Of a DNA stretch of 22,578 bases, positions 1 through 7,495 are shown one piece after another. This DNA is from JAUPKT01 sp964427855 (lineage in GTDB: Bacteria; Desulfobacterota; Desulfomonilia; Desulfomonilales; Desulfomonilaceae): assembly GCA_964427855.1 (NCBI GenBank), contig CAYRVH010000053.1:1-22578 (forward strand). The letters run 5' to 3'. Every line of letters begins with the position of its first letter. Position 1 is the first letter of the stretch. Made by a program: the position numbers and the translations under genes. A model generated the notes under the pieces. It worked only from the letters and a program-made list of their open reading frames with translations. It did no database searches and was not told the DNA's origin.

Positions 1-871
1 CGACCCAGAGATTGTTGGTATTAAATACTCGAAAGCGCTCGGTGTCCATGAACGCGTCCCTCTCTTCCGGCGCAACTTGAGCAATTTCCAGTAAAAAAAG
101 ACGTCCGTCCTTTACCACAAGCGCCCCCCCCTTCTTGTCTGCCATGGTTCTGTCTGTCACTTCGAGGAGGAAGTCTATCCCGTACTCCGACATGAGGCCG
201 AGGATCCAAGGCTCTAAGTATGCGGCGAGATTATCGATATTGGATATGAAGGCCCATCGGATTCCTTGGGAGAGGAATTGGTCAAGCAGACCTGAGAGTT
301 TCAGGCTTAGATACACATCTCCGTGACCGGGAGGGGCCCAGTCGTCATCGGCGCCTGTCTGCAGAGGCATAAAAGTATCTGCCATTATCCGGGGAACGCT
401 GTGCTGCACAAAAGTCAATACGCGCAATTGCTGCGCTCTCAGCAATTGCTCTGTGGCCTCATGCGTAAAAAAACTGTTCATGAGGGCGAGGGGGACCTGG
501 ACGCCCCTTTGCTGTCGCACACCCCTTATCTGCCCTACCACTATATCCAAGTAGGAGAGACCGTTCTTCGCCGTCAGAATACCCTTGGGGACCTCCCCAC
601 CCATGGTGGTGCTCCTTCCGCCGTTGAGCTTTATGACGACGACCTTGTCAAGCAACTCAGCGCCCATTCGGGAAAAACTGTCCACAGAGCAGGACATGTG
701 CGGGGGCTCGAGCAAAAGCGACGGGTCTGGCGAAGACACTGTTTCGAGGGGAATGTAGCTTTTCTTACCCTCGATAACTTCTATAAGCATCGCGGAAAAT
801 TGTTGGATGACCTGGCACGGGATTTCGCGCCTTTCCATGAGACGGCATGCTGCATCAACCTGAGGGTACAA
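1..871 (-). CDS. UTP-glucose-1-phosphate uridylyltransferase family protein (UDPGP type), N-terminal part
   Basis: The frame is open from the left window edge, so the C-terminal part is missing. About 290 residues are visible. The nucleotide-binding signature of the eukaryote-type UDP-sugar pyrophosphorylases (PF01704) is clear: KLNGGRSTTMGGEVPKG near residue 85, where the family usually has a K-LNGG-LGT-MG-PK pattern. It is followed by LALMNSFFTHEAT, FVQHSVPRI and WAPPGHGDVYLSL, and later by FISNIDNLAAYLEP and the LLEVTDRTMADKKGG segment. The family makes UDP-glucose (or a related UDP-sugar) and pyrophosphate from UTP and the sugar 1-phosphate in the cytoplasm, feeding envelope polysaccharide synthesis. 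The start is uncertain: TTG at 871 has GAGAGG seven bases upstream and is preferred; ATG at 838 is the alternative and lacks a clear ribosome site. An in-frame stop lies at 950-952. The substrate cannot be fixed without the missing half. Confidence 0.86.
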   Translation of the reverse strand, partial: MYPQVDAACRLMERREIPCQVIQQFSAMLIEVIEGKKSYIPLETVSSPDPSLLLEPPHMSCSVDSFSRMGAELLDKVVVIKLNGGRSTTMGGEVPKGILTAKNGLSYLDIVVGQIRGVRQQRGVQVPLALMNSFFTHEATEQLLRAQQLRVLTFVQHSVPRIMADTFMPLQTGADDDWAPPGHGDVYLSLKLSGLLDQFLSQGIRWAFISNIDNLAAYLEPWILGLMSEYGIDFLLEVTDRTMADKKGGALVVKDGRLFLLEIAQVAPEERDAFMDTERFRVFNTNNLWV

Positions 872-1145
872 TGAAGGCCCTCTCTGGCTCTGTGGAGCTA
901 TCGCGCCTGCCAAGAAGTGAGAGCTGAAATTCTCGCAACGCTCCCGTGTTCACAATGCTTGCGGAAGCGGCCGCATTCTGCCCGTACATGAAACGAGCGC
1001 GTTCCCCTTCCAGGCGTCATACATCTGTGACTGTACTTCGGCTGACTAGTGAAAGACTTTAGACCAGGCGGGCGCCAGGGTCAAGAGCGAAGAGCGTGGC
1101 CCTTTCTTGCTCTCCCCGGAGTTCTAGAAACCCGAGGTCCCGCTG

Positions 1146-1631
1146 TCAGAGAGAGGCGAGACTCCTTTGAGCCCTCCGTGGGGGCGGGATCTCCTGTTCT
1201 GTTGAGAAGGATGCAAGCGTTTTCCGACGTCGGTGTGGGGATATATCAAGGCGTCTCTTCTCGAGAATGGCGATCAAGTCCTCCCTCCACTTCTCGATCT
1301 TCCGAATAGCTTCAGCCTCCCAGGGGAGCCATGTCGATCTCTTCCGAATCCTTATGGAAGCTTCCAGCTCCTCCGGAACAGGCGCGGGAGAATAATCGGG
1401 GTCTTCCTCATGGAGGGCGGCGATGAAATCCTTAAGTATCTTTGCCTCACGTTTATTCAGGTTCCTATGCAATGCCGCCAGTCTCACGTCACCTATACTT
1501 GAGAGGCGTTTGACGAGCGCGTGGTTCTTGTCCCTGCAGCGGATGAGTTCACTAAGAAACCGGTAGTTTTCACGAAATTCACCCGGTATCGTGCACAGAT
1601 CGATGTCATGGGCATATTTGTCCGTACTCAT
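1146..1631 (-). CDS. Hypothetical protein, charged and alpha-helical, 161 aa
   Basis: I do not recognise this protein. It is rich in Arg, Lys and Glu, has no signal peptide or membrane segment, and looks mainly helical, with segments such as NKREAKILKDFIAALHEED and EAIRKIEKWREDLIAILEKR. The last 30 residues are basic and proline-containing, probably disordered. ATG at 1631 has AGGA six bases upstream on the minus strand, supporting the start. It lies between the uridylyltransferase and a small membrane protein, all on the same strand, but gaps of 274 and about 155 bases argue against tight co-transcription. Two opposing plus-strand frames cover the same stretch; this frame is preferred for its ribosome site, helical composition and strand agreement with its neighbours. 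Confidence 0.6.
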   Translation of the reverse strand: MSTDKYAHDIDLCTIPGEFRENYRFLSELIRCRDKNHALVKRLSSIGDVRLAALHRNLNKREAKILKDFIAALHEEDPDYSPAPVPEELEASIRIRKRSTWLPWEAEAIRKIEKWREDLIAILEKRRLDISPHRRRKTLASFSTEQEIPPPRRAQRSLASL

Positions 1632-1786
1632 GGGATGTCCTGTTTATGAAGATGATGGAGGATCAGGTCGGCAAACCGACAGCAGCCCGAGAACCACAGG
1701 CTTCAGGGGCGGCGTACCACGATGGAGAGTGTTTGTCAAGTTATGGTTTTATAATTAATCTTATTAATTCAAATTTATTAAGCTTT

Positions 1787-2092
1787 TTATTTTGATTGTA
1801 CGGGCAGACTCTCCCGGTAAAGATCTTTGTGCCGCTTCAGAACCTCTGGATCAATCTGGATCTTTCCTGCATGCTCTTTTTGGTAGTGTTCCAGCTCTTT
1901 TCTTTCTTGGTACGAAAATACTGCAGTTTCAATGAGCCCTACGATTTGTTCGCCGTAAGGAAGCTCCCTGACAAAAGCCACGCCGCTCATGAGCGTTGTC
2001 TGGTTCACACGCGTCGCATGGACGAAGCACCCAATGACTACTCCAATACCTGCCATGGCTAGAAACCAGATCACATACAACATTTTTTTCAT
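1787..2092 (-). CDS. Small membrane-anchored protein, 101 aa, unknown function
   Basis: The N-terminus is a clear signal anchor: KK, then about 20 hydrophobic residues (roughly 4-25, MLYVIWFLAMAGIGVVIGCF). The remainder is a polar, helix-prone tail, probably periplasmic (QERKELEHYQKEHAGK near residues 63-78). No catalytic motif or known family is visible. The ATG at 2092 has AAGGA nine bases upstream. The stop falls in a very AT-rich stretch (about 1735-1795) separating this gene from the next minus-strand gene. The UbiA-family gene upstream ends about 160 bases before this one starts, so co-transcription is possible but not shown. Confidence 0.7.
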   Translation of the reverse strand: MKKMLYVIWFLAMAGIGVVIGCFVHATRVNQTTLMSGVAFVRELPYGEQIVGLIETAVFSYQERKELEHYQKEHAGKIQIDPEVLKRHKDLYRESLPVQSK

Positions 2093-2250
2093 TGCGTTCC
2101 ATCCTTAGGTCCTTCAGCCTCGTTGTGGCGTTCTGCGTTGTCGGGTGGACGCTAATATATCATGACTGCCAAAGAGACTGAAGTGCCTGCGGTAATTCGC
2201 CTACGTGTGTGCGTCGCCAATGTAGCCCCCCTGATTTGTCTGGAGCCTTC

Positions 2251-3132
2251 TTAAAGATAAATGATAGCGATAAAGGCCATTAACCAGAAAATAGTACATG
2301 CGAGCAAGGGGGCGTCTGTGAGGATGAGCGCAGTGGGGGAGCCTCCGTCCTCTTTGTGATATATGAGATACATGTATCGGAATATCCCATAGATGACAAA
2401 GGGAATGGTGAGCATAAGCTTTTCCGGACTGGCGCCCATGTCAGGGGTGCTGCGCACGCAGTAAAGGCAATAGAAAATGAGCGTGGAGGTGGTAACGACC
2501 TGGAGGAGCTGATCGAGGAAGAGCATGCTGTAGCTTTCCAAGACGGGTCTATGATTGACCGCGTCCTCCGGCAGGTACAGTACCTCATGGCGCCTCTTGC
2601 CCAAGGCGAGAAATATGGCGAGTGAGAATGTGCACAACAACAGCCAGCTCGAGACTGATACGTTTATAACGGCGGCTCCTCCCGCCACTCTGAACAAAAA
2701 CCCCGTGGAAAGGGCAAAGACGTCGATGATGACAATGTGTTTGAGGTACGTGGAGTAGGCGAGTTGGAGCATGATGTAAGCTACCAGAGCTGAGATAGCG
2801 AGCCAAGGGGTCTTGACGACGAGCAAGGCCGCAAGAACCCCCCCAATCAGCACGACAGCAAGTGCAAGAGCCTTCCCCGGCGCGACAGCACCCGAGGCGA
2901 GGGGCCTGTCCTTTTTCTTTGGGTGGAGCCTGTCTTGCTCCATGTCCATGTAGTCATTGATGATGTAGGTGGCGGAAGCTGCAGCACAGAAGGCGAGGAA
3001 CATGCCGACCGATTTAATGACCGCGTCTGGCATCAAAAGGTCCCCGCTAAAAATCAATGGCATGAGGACAAAACCATTTTTGATCCATTGGGAGGGTCTG
3101 AGTAATTTTCGGTAGGGTCTCAGCTGCTTCAT
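2251..3132 (-). CDS. UbiA-family prenyltransferase, decaprenyl-phosphate phosphoribosyltransferase-like
   Basis: A 293-aa polytopic membrane protein with about eight or nine hydrophobic segments. The first Asp-rich motif is NDYMDMEQDRLHPKKKDRPL (about residues 59-78); DR-HP-K--RPLASG distinguishes the phosphoribosyl-polyprenyl-phosphate synthase branch (Rv3806c-like) from quinone and heme branches. The second signature FRVAGG and the LALGKRRHE segment are also typical. Characterised members transfer 5-phosphoribose from PRPP to polyprenyl phosphate at the cytoplasmic membrane face, the first step towards decaprenyl-phosphoryl-arabinose in mycobacteria. Homologues occur in many Gram-negatives where the final glycan is unclear. 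The ATG at 3132 has only a weak ribosome site (AGG six bases upstream). The subfamily call rests on motifs; the exact prenyl and sugar substrates are inference. Confidence 0.9.
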   Translation of the reverse strand: MKQLRPYRKLLRPSQWIKNGFVLMPLIFSGDLLMPDAVIKSVGMFLAFCAAASATYIINDYMDMEQDRLHPKKKDRPLASGAVAPGKALALAVVLIGGVLAALLVVKTPWLAISALVAYIMLQLAYSTYLKHIVIIDVFALSTGFLFRVAGGAAVINVSVSSWLLLCTFSLAIFLALGKRRHEVLYLPEDAVNHRPVLESYSMLFLDQLLQVVTTSTLIFYCLYCVRSTPDMGASPEKLMLTIPFVIYGIFRYMYLIYHKEDGGSPTALILTDAPLLACTIFWLMAFIAIIYL

Positions 3133-3406
3133 TTAGGCCTGCGATGTAGTGATTCCTGCCGTGTGCGGCGCCGTGTTGGCGCTCCATCAGTCCGTCGCGC
3201 CTTTAGCGTGAGGCATCGGATTACGGTTTCGAAACTTCCTATCACAAAGGAGTTTCCGTGTAAATTGTCAGCGCGCCACTCCGAGTCTTGTTTTGAATGC
3301 AAAACGTGCCCGCAACGTTTGCACGGCCCTCACAGCCTTTGAAATCGATTCAGGGGACATTGTCCAGCCTCGCCCCCCCTACCTCACGCAGGATCAAGTC
3401 GAGCCC

Positions 3407-3889
3407 CTAGCGCCTATGAAACAACGCGCGCATGCGATACGATCTTAGCGTGAATACGACTGCGGCCGTGATGCAGATCATTTCGAGCCAAAATTGCTCA
3501 GGCCACATTCGCGCAATGTAAAATTGATAGAGTTTTTCCCCTAGATTGAATGGTAAGTGAGGCGCTACGGGAACTCTATAGAAAGGCCATAAGAGCACAT
3601 GCCACTCGAGGAAATCGCCCGCCAGATGGGCAAACCACATGACGAGGGCTGCGGGTATCAGGCCGTTGGGTAATTTCAGCCTGTGAGACAGAGCAAGCGC
3701 AATGGAGGCACCCGCGAAAAACATGATGAGTGAGTGGCCAATCCCGCGGCCCGGCAGGTGGAGAAATATCTGCGCTGGTTTATCGATGAAGTCGGGGATA
3801 AACGACGCAACCATCAGAAACGCAAAGTTCCTGTGAGGGAATATTGTTTGTTTGGCGACGGAGGCGACGGCAATATGTCCGAGGAGCAT
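3407..3889 (-). CDS. YdjM-type membrane-bound metal-dependent hydrolase (PF04307-like)
   Basis: A 160-aa membrane protein whose pattern matches the YdjM / LexA-regulated inner-membrane hydrolase family: His5 in LLGH, an FIPDFID motif with Asp33 and Asp36, GHS with His52, and AHLAGDFLEW with His88 and Asp92. These His and Asp residues are the presumed metal ligands and sit at the ends of predicted membrane segments (about 8-30, 48-70, 76-96, 132-150). The physiological substrate of the family is not established. No strong ribosome site precedes the ATG; a compact hairpin lies 12-26 bases upstream. It points in the same direction as the UbiA-like gene, 274 bases away, so a shared envelope-related role is only a suggestion. 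Confidence 0.85.
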   Translation of the reverse strand: MLLGHIAVASVAKQTIFPHRNFAFLMVASFIPDFIDKPAQIFLHLPGRGIGHSLIMFFAGASIALALSHRLKLPNGLIPAALVMWFAHLAGDFLEWHVLLWPFYRVPVAPHLPFNLGEKLYQFYIARMWPEQFWLEMICITAAVVFTLRSYRMRALFHRR

Positions 3890-4454
3890 GGCGTATAATT
3901 ATCCCCAGAGGGGATTTTTGCCCCTTCCAAATTCATCAGACGTTGAAAGACATGCGCTTTGAGAGATCAGTTTTGTGATGAGAGTTCTCATGCTCGTTGG
4001 TGAGGTCCCTCTGCGTCGCACTTGCTGCTGCAACATGTCCTTAAAATACGCGTTGGCCTTCTGCACGTTTATTTTGGTCCCATGCGGCGCATATTTCCAT
4101 GTTCAGAATACCCGTGAGCGGCAGTAAGATTACAGGAAATACTATCATTTGTAATCTCTCAGGAGGTGGCTAAAACACCTTGCAACCGAGATACTCTCTT
4201 CGTTTTGGTTCATGACCGCCAACTACCTGCCATTTAGAGACCCTCCTTACGCTTGTGCCTTTTTTCATCGAAATAGAATGATGTTCGCCGAAAGGGTTGG
4301 CTCAAATTTCTTGCGGGTGTGGCCAAAATTATCTTACTATAAGCTGGCAAAGTCACCAAGGGTTCCGGAGAACATTATTGTGAAAAAGCGCGCAGGGTCG
4401 CTTGCTTTTTAGGCGAGCGTCGGGGCCAGCGAACCATACAAGGAGGTGTGGGTT
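3890..4454. other. 565-base intergenic region between divergent genes
   Basis: No convincing gene. It separates the minus-strand YdjM-like gene from the plus-strand hydroxybutyrate dehydrogenase, so promoters for both should lie here, but no box pair good enough to call was found. The hairpin at 3901-3915 is at the left end. Near the right end AAGCG (4386-4390) pairs with CGCTT (4399-4403), followed by TTTTT (4406-4410), a weak terminator- or attenuator-like structure about 45 bases before the dehydrogenase ATG. An open frame of 66 codons at 4212-4412 has no ribosome site and no recognisable protein features. AGGAGG at 4441-4446 is the ribosome site of the downstream gene. Confidence 0.5.
3901..3919. 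terminator. Compact hairpin with T-run (possible plus-strand terminator or minus-strand leader hairpin)
   Basis: ATCCCC (3901-3906) and GGGGAT (3910-3915) are perfect complements with a 3-base loop, and the right arm runs into five T (3915-3919). Read on the plus strand this is the form of an intrinsic terminator, yet no plus-strand gene lies to its left in the window. Read on the minus strand it is a hairpin in the leader of the YdjM-like gene, 12 bases from its ATG. Either role is unproven. Confidence 0.3.
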
Positions 4455-5294
4455 ATGGAAATTGCTGAACCTGTAATTCGGCGTGAGGACATCCTTGTCC
4501 TCGATGACGCTGAGTTCAACAGCGGCAACGTGTGCATCGTGACAGGAGCGGCAAGCGGCATTGGAAGGGCGACGGCTGTGGCCGCATCGGTAAACAACCT
4601 CTTGACTGTCGCCCTGGACATCAACGAGTCTGAGGGGGAGCGGACGCGTCAAATGGCAGAGGACCTCGGCGGCAAGTTAGTTTTTGTGAAAACAGATCTT
4701 GCCAGCGATTCCGATATCGAAAACGCCGTGTCCACTGCGGCGAAGCTCGGGACGATAAAATTCTTAGCCAACATCGCTGGGATGCAACACATTGATTCTG
4801 TGGAAAATTTTCCCATGGAGAAGTATGACCTCATGCAGCGTATCATGCTTCGGGCCCCATTTTACCTTTCCAAACTCACGATTCCCCACATGAAGAGGAG
4901 TCCCTCGGGCACGGGCGTGATTGGCAACATGTCATCGGTTCACGGGCATATGTGCACGCTCAACAAGCCCGTTTACAACATTACCAAATTTGGTCTCAGG
5001 GCCCTCTCTCAATCGATTTCGGCTGAGGGCGAGGGGAAAATCAGATCTTTTTCAGTAAGTACCGGTTTCGTGAGGACTGCTCTGGCATTGAATCAGATTC
5101 CCGCACAAGCCAAACAAAGAGGTATAACACCCGAGGAAGTCGTGCATGATGTCATGATGGGAAGATCACGCGTGAAAGAGATGATGAAGCCCATCGAGGT
5201 TGCTAATTTGTTTATTTTTGGTTTTTCAAGATTTTCATCGTACTTGGTGGGCGGAGACCTCCTGTTTGACGGAGGGATGGTGCTCACCTACTAG
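4455..5294 (+). CDS. bdhA: D-3-hydroxybutyrate dehydrogenase (short-chain dehydrogenase/reductase)
   Basis: A 279-aa Rossmann-fold SDR. The cofactor motif TGAASGIG is at 30-37. An Asp ends the second strand (VALD, Asp55), favouring NAD over NADP. NIAG is at 106-109. The active site matches D-3-hydroxybutyrate dehydrogenases residue for residue in spacing: Gln111 (AGMQH), Ser161 and His163 (SVHG), Lys171, Tyr174 and Lys178 (NKPVYNITK) and Gln214 (NQIP), equivalent to Gln94, Ser142, His144, Lys152, Tyr155 and Gln196 of the well-studied Pseudomonas enzyme as I recall its numbering. It should interconvert D-3-hydroxybutyrate and acetoacetate in the cytoplasm. ATG 4455 is chosen because AGGAGG lies eight bases upstream; the in-frame GTG at 4446 overlaps that site. 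The protein has about 20 extra N-terminal residues before the first strand. A TRAP transporter operon starts 440 bases downstream on the same strand. Confidence 0.92.
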   Translation: MEIAEPVIRREDILVLDDAEFNSGNVCIVTGAASGIGRATAVAASVNNLLTVALDINESEGERTRQMAEDLGGKLVFVKTDLASDSDIENAVSTAAKLGTIKFLANIAGMQHIDSVENFPMEKYDLMQRIMLRAPFYLSKLTIPHMKRSPSGTGVIGNMSSVHGHMCTLNKPVYNITKFGLRALSQSISAEGEGKIRSFSVSTGFVRTALALNQIPAQAKQRGITPEEVVHDVMMGRSRVKEMMKPIEVANLFIFGFSRFSSYLVGGDLLFDGGMVLTY

Positions 5295-5500
5295 CTCATT
5301 ACTGGGCTGAAAGAGACGTGAGCAGCTTCCTAAGATCTCTTGCATCGCGGGTGGCTCGTCGCACTGACTAGGGAGAGACAGGCCCGAGCGCCGAGGGTCG
5401 CGGCCGTATTCGTCTACGAAAATCGTTGAAATTGTCATTCAAAAAGCGTAGTAATAAGAAGACAGACCAGCACAAACTCCAAAGCTATAGACATAACAGG

Positions 5501-5536
5501 GCTCGAGTGTCGCATCAAACTCGAGCGACGGTTTTT
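5501..5536 (+). terminator. Candidate bdhA terminator with alternative stems
   Basis: GCTCGAGT (5501-5508) pairs perfectly with ACTCGAGC (5519-5526). A second, mutually exclusive stem, GTCGC (5509-5513) with GCGAC (5525-5529), sits closer to the TTTTT run at 5532-5536. Either could end transcription from bdhA, whose stop is about 205 bases upstream. The T-run is short, so this is tentative. Confidence 0.4.
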
Positions 5537-5558
5537 CACAAAATATCAACATCAGCGA

Positions 5559-5634
5559 AGATTGCTTCGTAACACGTGGAGCCTGTGACGACAACCGTTC
5601 CAGCGGCGTCATAGCGAGCGAAGCTAAGCAATCT
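5559..5634. repeat. REP-like interspersed palindromic element (GATTGCTTCG family)
   Basis: Outer arms AGATTGCTT (5559-5567) and AAGCAATCT (5626-5634) are perfect 9-base complements. Inner arms TGACG (5586-5590) and CGTCA (5607-5611) are nested between them, and the right half reads CGTCATAGCGAGCGAAGC before the outer arm. This layout resembles a short palindromic intergenic repeat I recall from many delta-group and related genomes (outer AGATTGCTTCG, inner CGTCATTGCGAG). The copy here is degenerate and I see no second copy in the window. It was probably spread by a trans-acting transposase, but that is inference. Confidence 0.55.
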
Positions 5635-5734
5635 CGTGCGAAATTTTGAAGAAAGGGGGTAGTTTGCGACTGATTGTAAGAGGTTCTGGTGGGTTGAGCA
5701 ATAATCTATTCACTGATTCTCGGAGGTGAGGACT

Positions 5735-6910
5735 ATGAGGGCAATCGGAAAAATATTTTTTGTGGCCTTGGTCGCATTGGCTTTCTGTGCGGTTTCAGCT
5801 TTTACGGTAAAGGCGCAAGAGAAGAAAGAGGCCAAGAAGGTCGAAAAATTTGGTGAGGACCTTCGGGCCAAGGAATGGAAAGGTAAACAGTGGACCACAT
5901 CGGATAAGAAGATTACCTGGCGAATGAGTGATCCCTGGAGCGGCTTGTTGTTTCATGACTTTGTGGTTCACTTCGCCGACAGCGTGCGGGCATGCAGCGG
6001 TGGCCGTCTTGACATCAAGGTCCATCCCACCGGCTCAATCGTCCCTGCAATGGAGATCTTTGATGCGGTGGCGAAAGGCACTCTTGACATAGCACATTCG
6101 TGGCCTGGATATTGGAAAGGGAAAAATGAGGCGTTTGTGGCGTTTGCATCGGTGCCCTTTGGTCTGGACACAGAGGGGTACAACATCTGGTATTACGAAC
6201 GGGGCGGAGACAAAATGCTCCAAGAACTCTACGGACGCTATGGCATGGTGGCATTTTTCTGCGGGAATTCAGGACAGGAACTCGGTATTCACTCGAGGAA
6301 AAGAGCCACTAAAATGGAAGAACTGCGGGGGATGAAGGTCAGAACGGTAGGATGGTATCAAGACATTCTGACCCAATTAGGCGTGAATGTCACGCCGCTC
6401 CCCGGTCCTGAGATTTACTTGGCGCTTGAGAGAGGGGTCATTGACGGCTGCGAGTTTTCCAGCCCGGCTGTGAATTATCCAGCGGGATATCACGAAATCG
6501 CGAAATACATCATTGAACCAGGCGTACATCAGCCTTCCTGTCAGTTCGACATCTTCATCAACAAGAAAAAATGGGACGAGCTTCCGGAGGATTTGAAAGC
6601 CATCGTGGAAATCTGCGCCAAAGAGACTCAGTTGTGGTCATGGGCATGGATTGAGAATTTGAACGTGAAGGCAATAGATGAGATGATGAAGAAGGCCGAG
6701 TTCGTTCTCATGGATGATGAGACAATCATCGAGTTTGCCAAGATCTCCAAAAAATATCTCGACGATCTTTCAGCAATATTTCCCGACGTGAAGAAGGTGC
6801 TGGACTCTCAAGAGCAGTTCAAGAAGGATTTTGCGACGTGGCGGGAAATGCGCGGTCGCGTCGCCCCCTGGCCGTACGAGATGTTTATAAAGGGTAAGCT
6901 GCTGCAGTAG
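5735..6910 (+). CDS. dctP: TRAP transporter substrate-binding protein, DctP family
   Basis: A 391-aa periplasmic protein. Residues 1-27 are a Sec signal peptide (basic start, hydrophobic core, cleavage likely after VKA). The mature part has DctP features: FADSVRACSGGRLDIKV (80-96), a GAMEIFDAV-like segment at 104-112, the conserved ligand-carboxylate arginine in GMKVRTVGWY (Arg203), and ALERGVIDGCEF (230-241). The KYIIEPGVHQP stretch (257-267) places it in the COG4663-like branch that includes alpha-keto-acid and chloroaromatic-acid binders. It captures an organic acid and delivers it to DctQ-DctM. The family motif I recall as EW near the ligand reads EF here (240-241), which may alter specificity. 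ATG 5735 is chosen over in-frame GTG 5726 because GGAGG lies eight bases upstream. The 30 residues after the signal peptide are Lys/Glu-rich, longer than usual. Confidence 0.93.
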   Translation: MRAIGKIFFVALVALAFCAVSAFTVKAQEKKEAKKVEKFGEDLRAKEWKGKQWTTSDKKITWRMSDPWSGLLFHDFVVHFADSVRACSGGRLDIKVHPTGSIVPAMEIFDAVAKGTLDIAHSWPGYWKGKNEAFVAFASVPFGLDTEGYNIWYYERGGDKMLQELYGRYGMVAFFCGNSGQELGIHSRKRATKMEELRGMKVRTVGWYQDILTQLGVNVTPLPGPEIYLALERGVIDGCEFSSPAVNYPAGYHEIAKYIIEPGVHQPSCQFDIFINKKKWDELPEDLKAIVEICAKETQLWSWAWIENLNVKAIDEMMKKAEFVLMDDETIIEFAKISKKYLDDLSAIFPDVKKVLDSQEQFKKDFATWREMRGRVAPWPYEMFIKGKLLQ

Positions 6911-6994
6911 TTTTGCCCCTCTCACTACCTCTGCCTTCGGGCGTAACCCTGCGTCCGGAGGCATGCCACTACATCAGATTCCGGGGAAATTCTC

Positions 6995-7495
6995 ATGAAG
7001 AGTTTTGTCAGGGCAGTGGATGCCTTTAACAATCTTGTCGGGAGATACGTGGCGCTGCTAATTGTGCCGCTGGTGCTCGTCGTCGTGTACGAGGTGGTTG
7101 CGAGGAAAATATTCTACTCACCCACTGTCTGGGCGTTCGAAATGACCGTGTATCTCTACGGCACCCATTTTCTTGTGGGTTCTGCATACACTCTTCTATA
7201 CGATCGCCACGTGAGGATCGACATCATCGCCCAACGCTTTCCCCTACGCGTGAGGTTGTGGTTGTCAGTCATTACGTTTATTTTCGTCTTTCTGCCCTTT
7301 GTGGGATGCCTGTCGTATGCAGCGGTGCGGTATGCTGCGCACTCATGGGCGATCTGGGAACATAGTTGGAGCGCGTGGAAGCCGCCTCTTTACATTTATA
7401 AGACAGTCATGCCGGTGGGATTGATATTGCTTTTTGTGCAAGGTCTGGCAAATTTCGTCCGTGATATCTATCGGTTGAAGGGAGAAGAGATATGA
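6995..7495 (+). CDS. dctQ: TRAP transporter small permease, DctQ family
   Basis: A 166-aa inner-membrane protein with four predicted helices (about 15-37, 48-70, 88-110, 130-152). Family hallmarks include YEVVARKIFYSPTVWAFEMT near residues 29-48 and the YDRHVRIDII loop after the second helix. It pairs with DctM to form the membrane part of the sodium-driven carrier. It starts 84 bases after dctP, with a modest GGGGA ribosome site, and its stop overlaps the dctM start by four bases (ATGA), indicating translational coupling. Confidence 0.92.
   Translation: MKSFVRAVDAFNNLVGRYVALLIVPLVLVVVYEVVARKIFYSPTVWAFEMTVYLYGTHFLVGSAYTLLYDRHVRIDIIAQRFPLRVRLWLSVITFIFVFLPFVGCLSYAAVRYAAHSWAIWEHSWSAWKPPLYIYKTVMPVGLILLFVQGLANFVRDIYRLKGEEI

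Larger units (their letters stand above)
5295..5734. other. 440-base spacer between bdhA and the TRAP operon
   Basis: No gene seen. The spacer holds a terminator-like inverted repeat (5501-5536) and a REP-like palindromic element (5559-5634), described separately. GGAGG at 5722-5726 is the dctP ribosome site. I did not find a sigma-70 box pair or a GG-N10-GC sigma-54 site good enough to report as the TRAP promoter. Confidence 0.5.

Noticed and set aside
323..874. 183-codon plus-strand open frame
   Set aside because: It lies exactly antisense, codon for codon, to the uridylyltransferase, whose family motifs are clear. Its own translation has no recognisable features.
872..1000. Short minus-strand frame running into the uridylyltransferase start (about 44 codons from ATG)
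   Set aside because: No ribosome site, no family resemblance, and too short to trust.
3129..3329. Minus-strand open stretch with a CKRCGH zinc-ribbon-like motif, ending in an ATGA overlap with the UbiA-like start
   Set aside because: Suggestive, but there is no ATG or GTG start after the preceding stop with a ribosome site, only a TTG after the motif, and a 66-codon open stretch is expected by chance.
4299..4318. TGGC...TTGC resembling a sigma-54 promoter ahead of bdhA
   Set aside because: Spacing between GG and GC is 12 bases, not the required 10.
4212..4412. 66-codon plus-strand frame in the bdhA upstream region
   Set aside because: No ribosome site and no protein-like features; likely chance.
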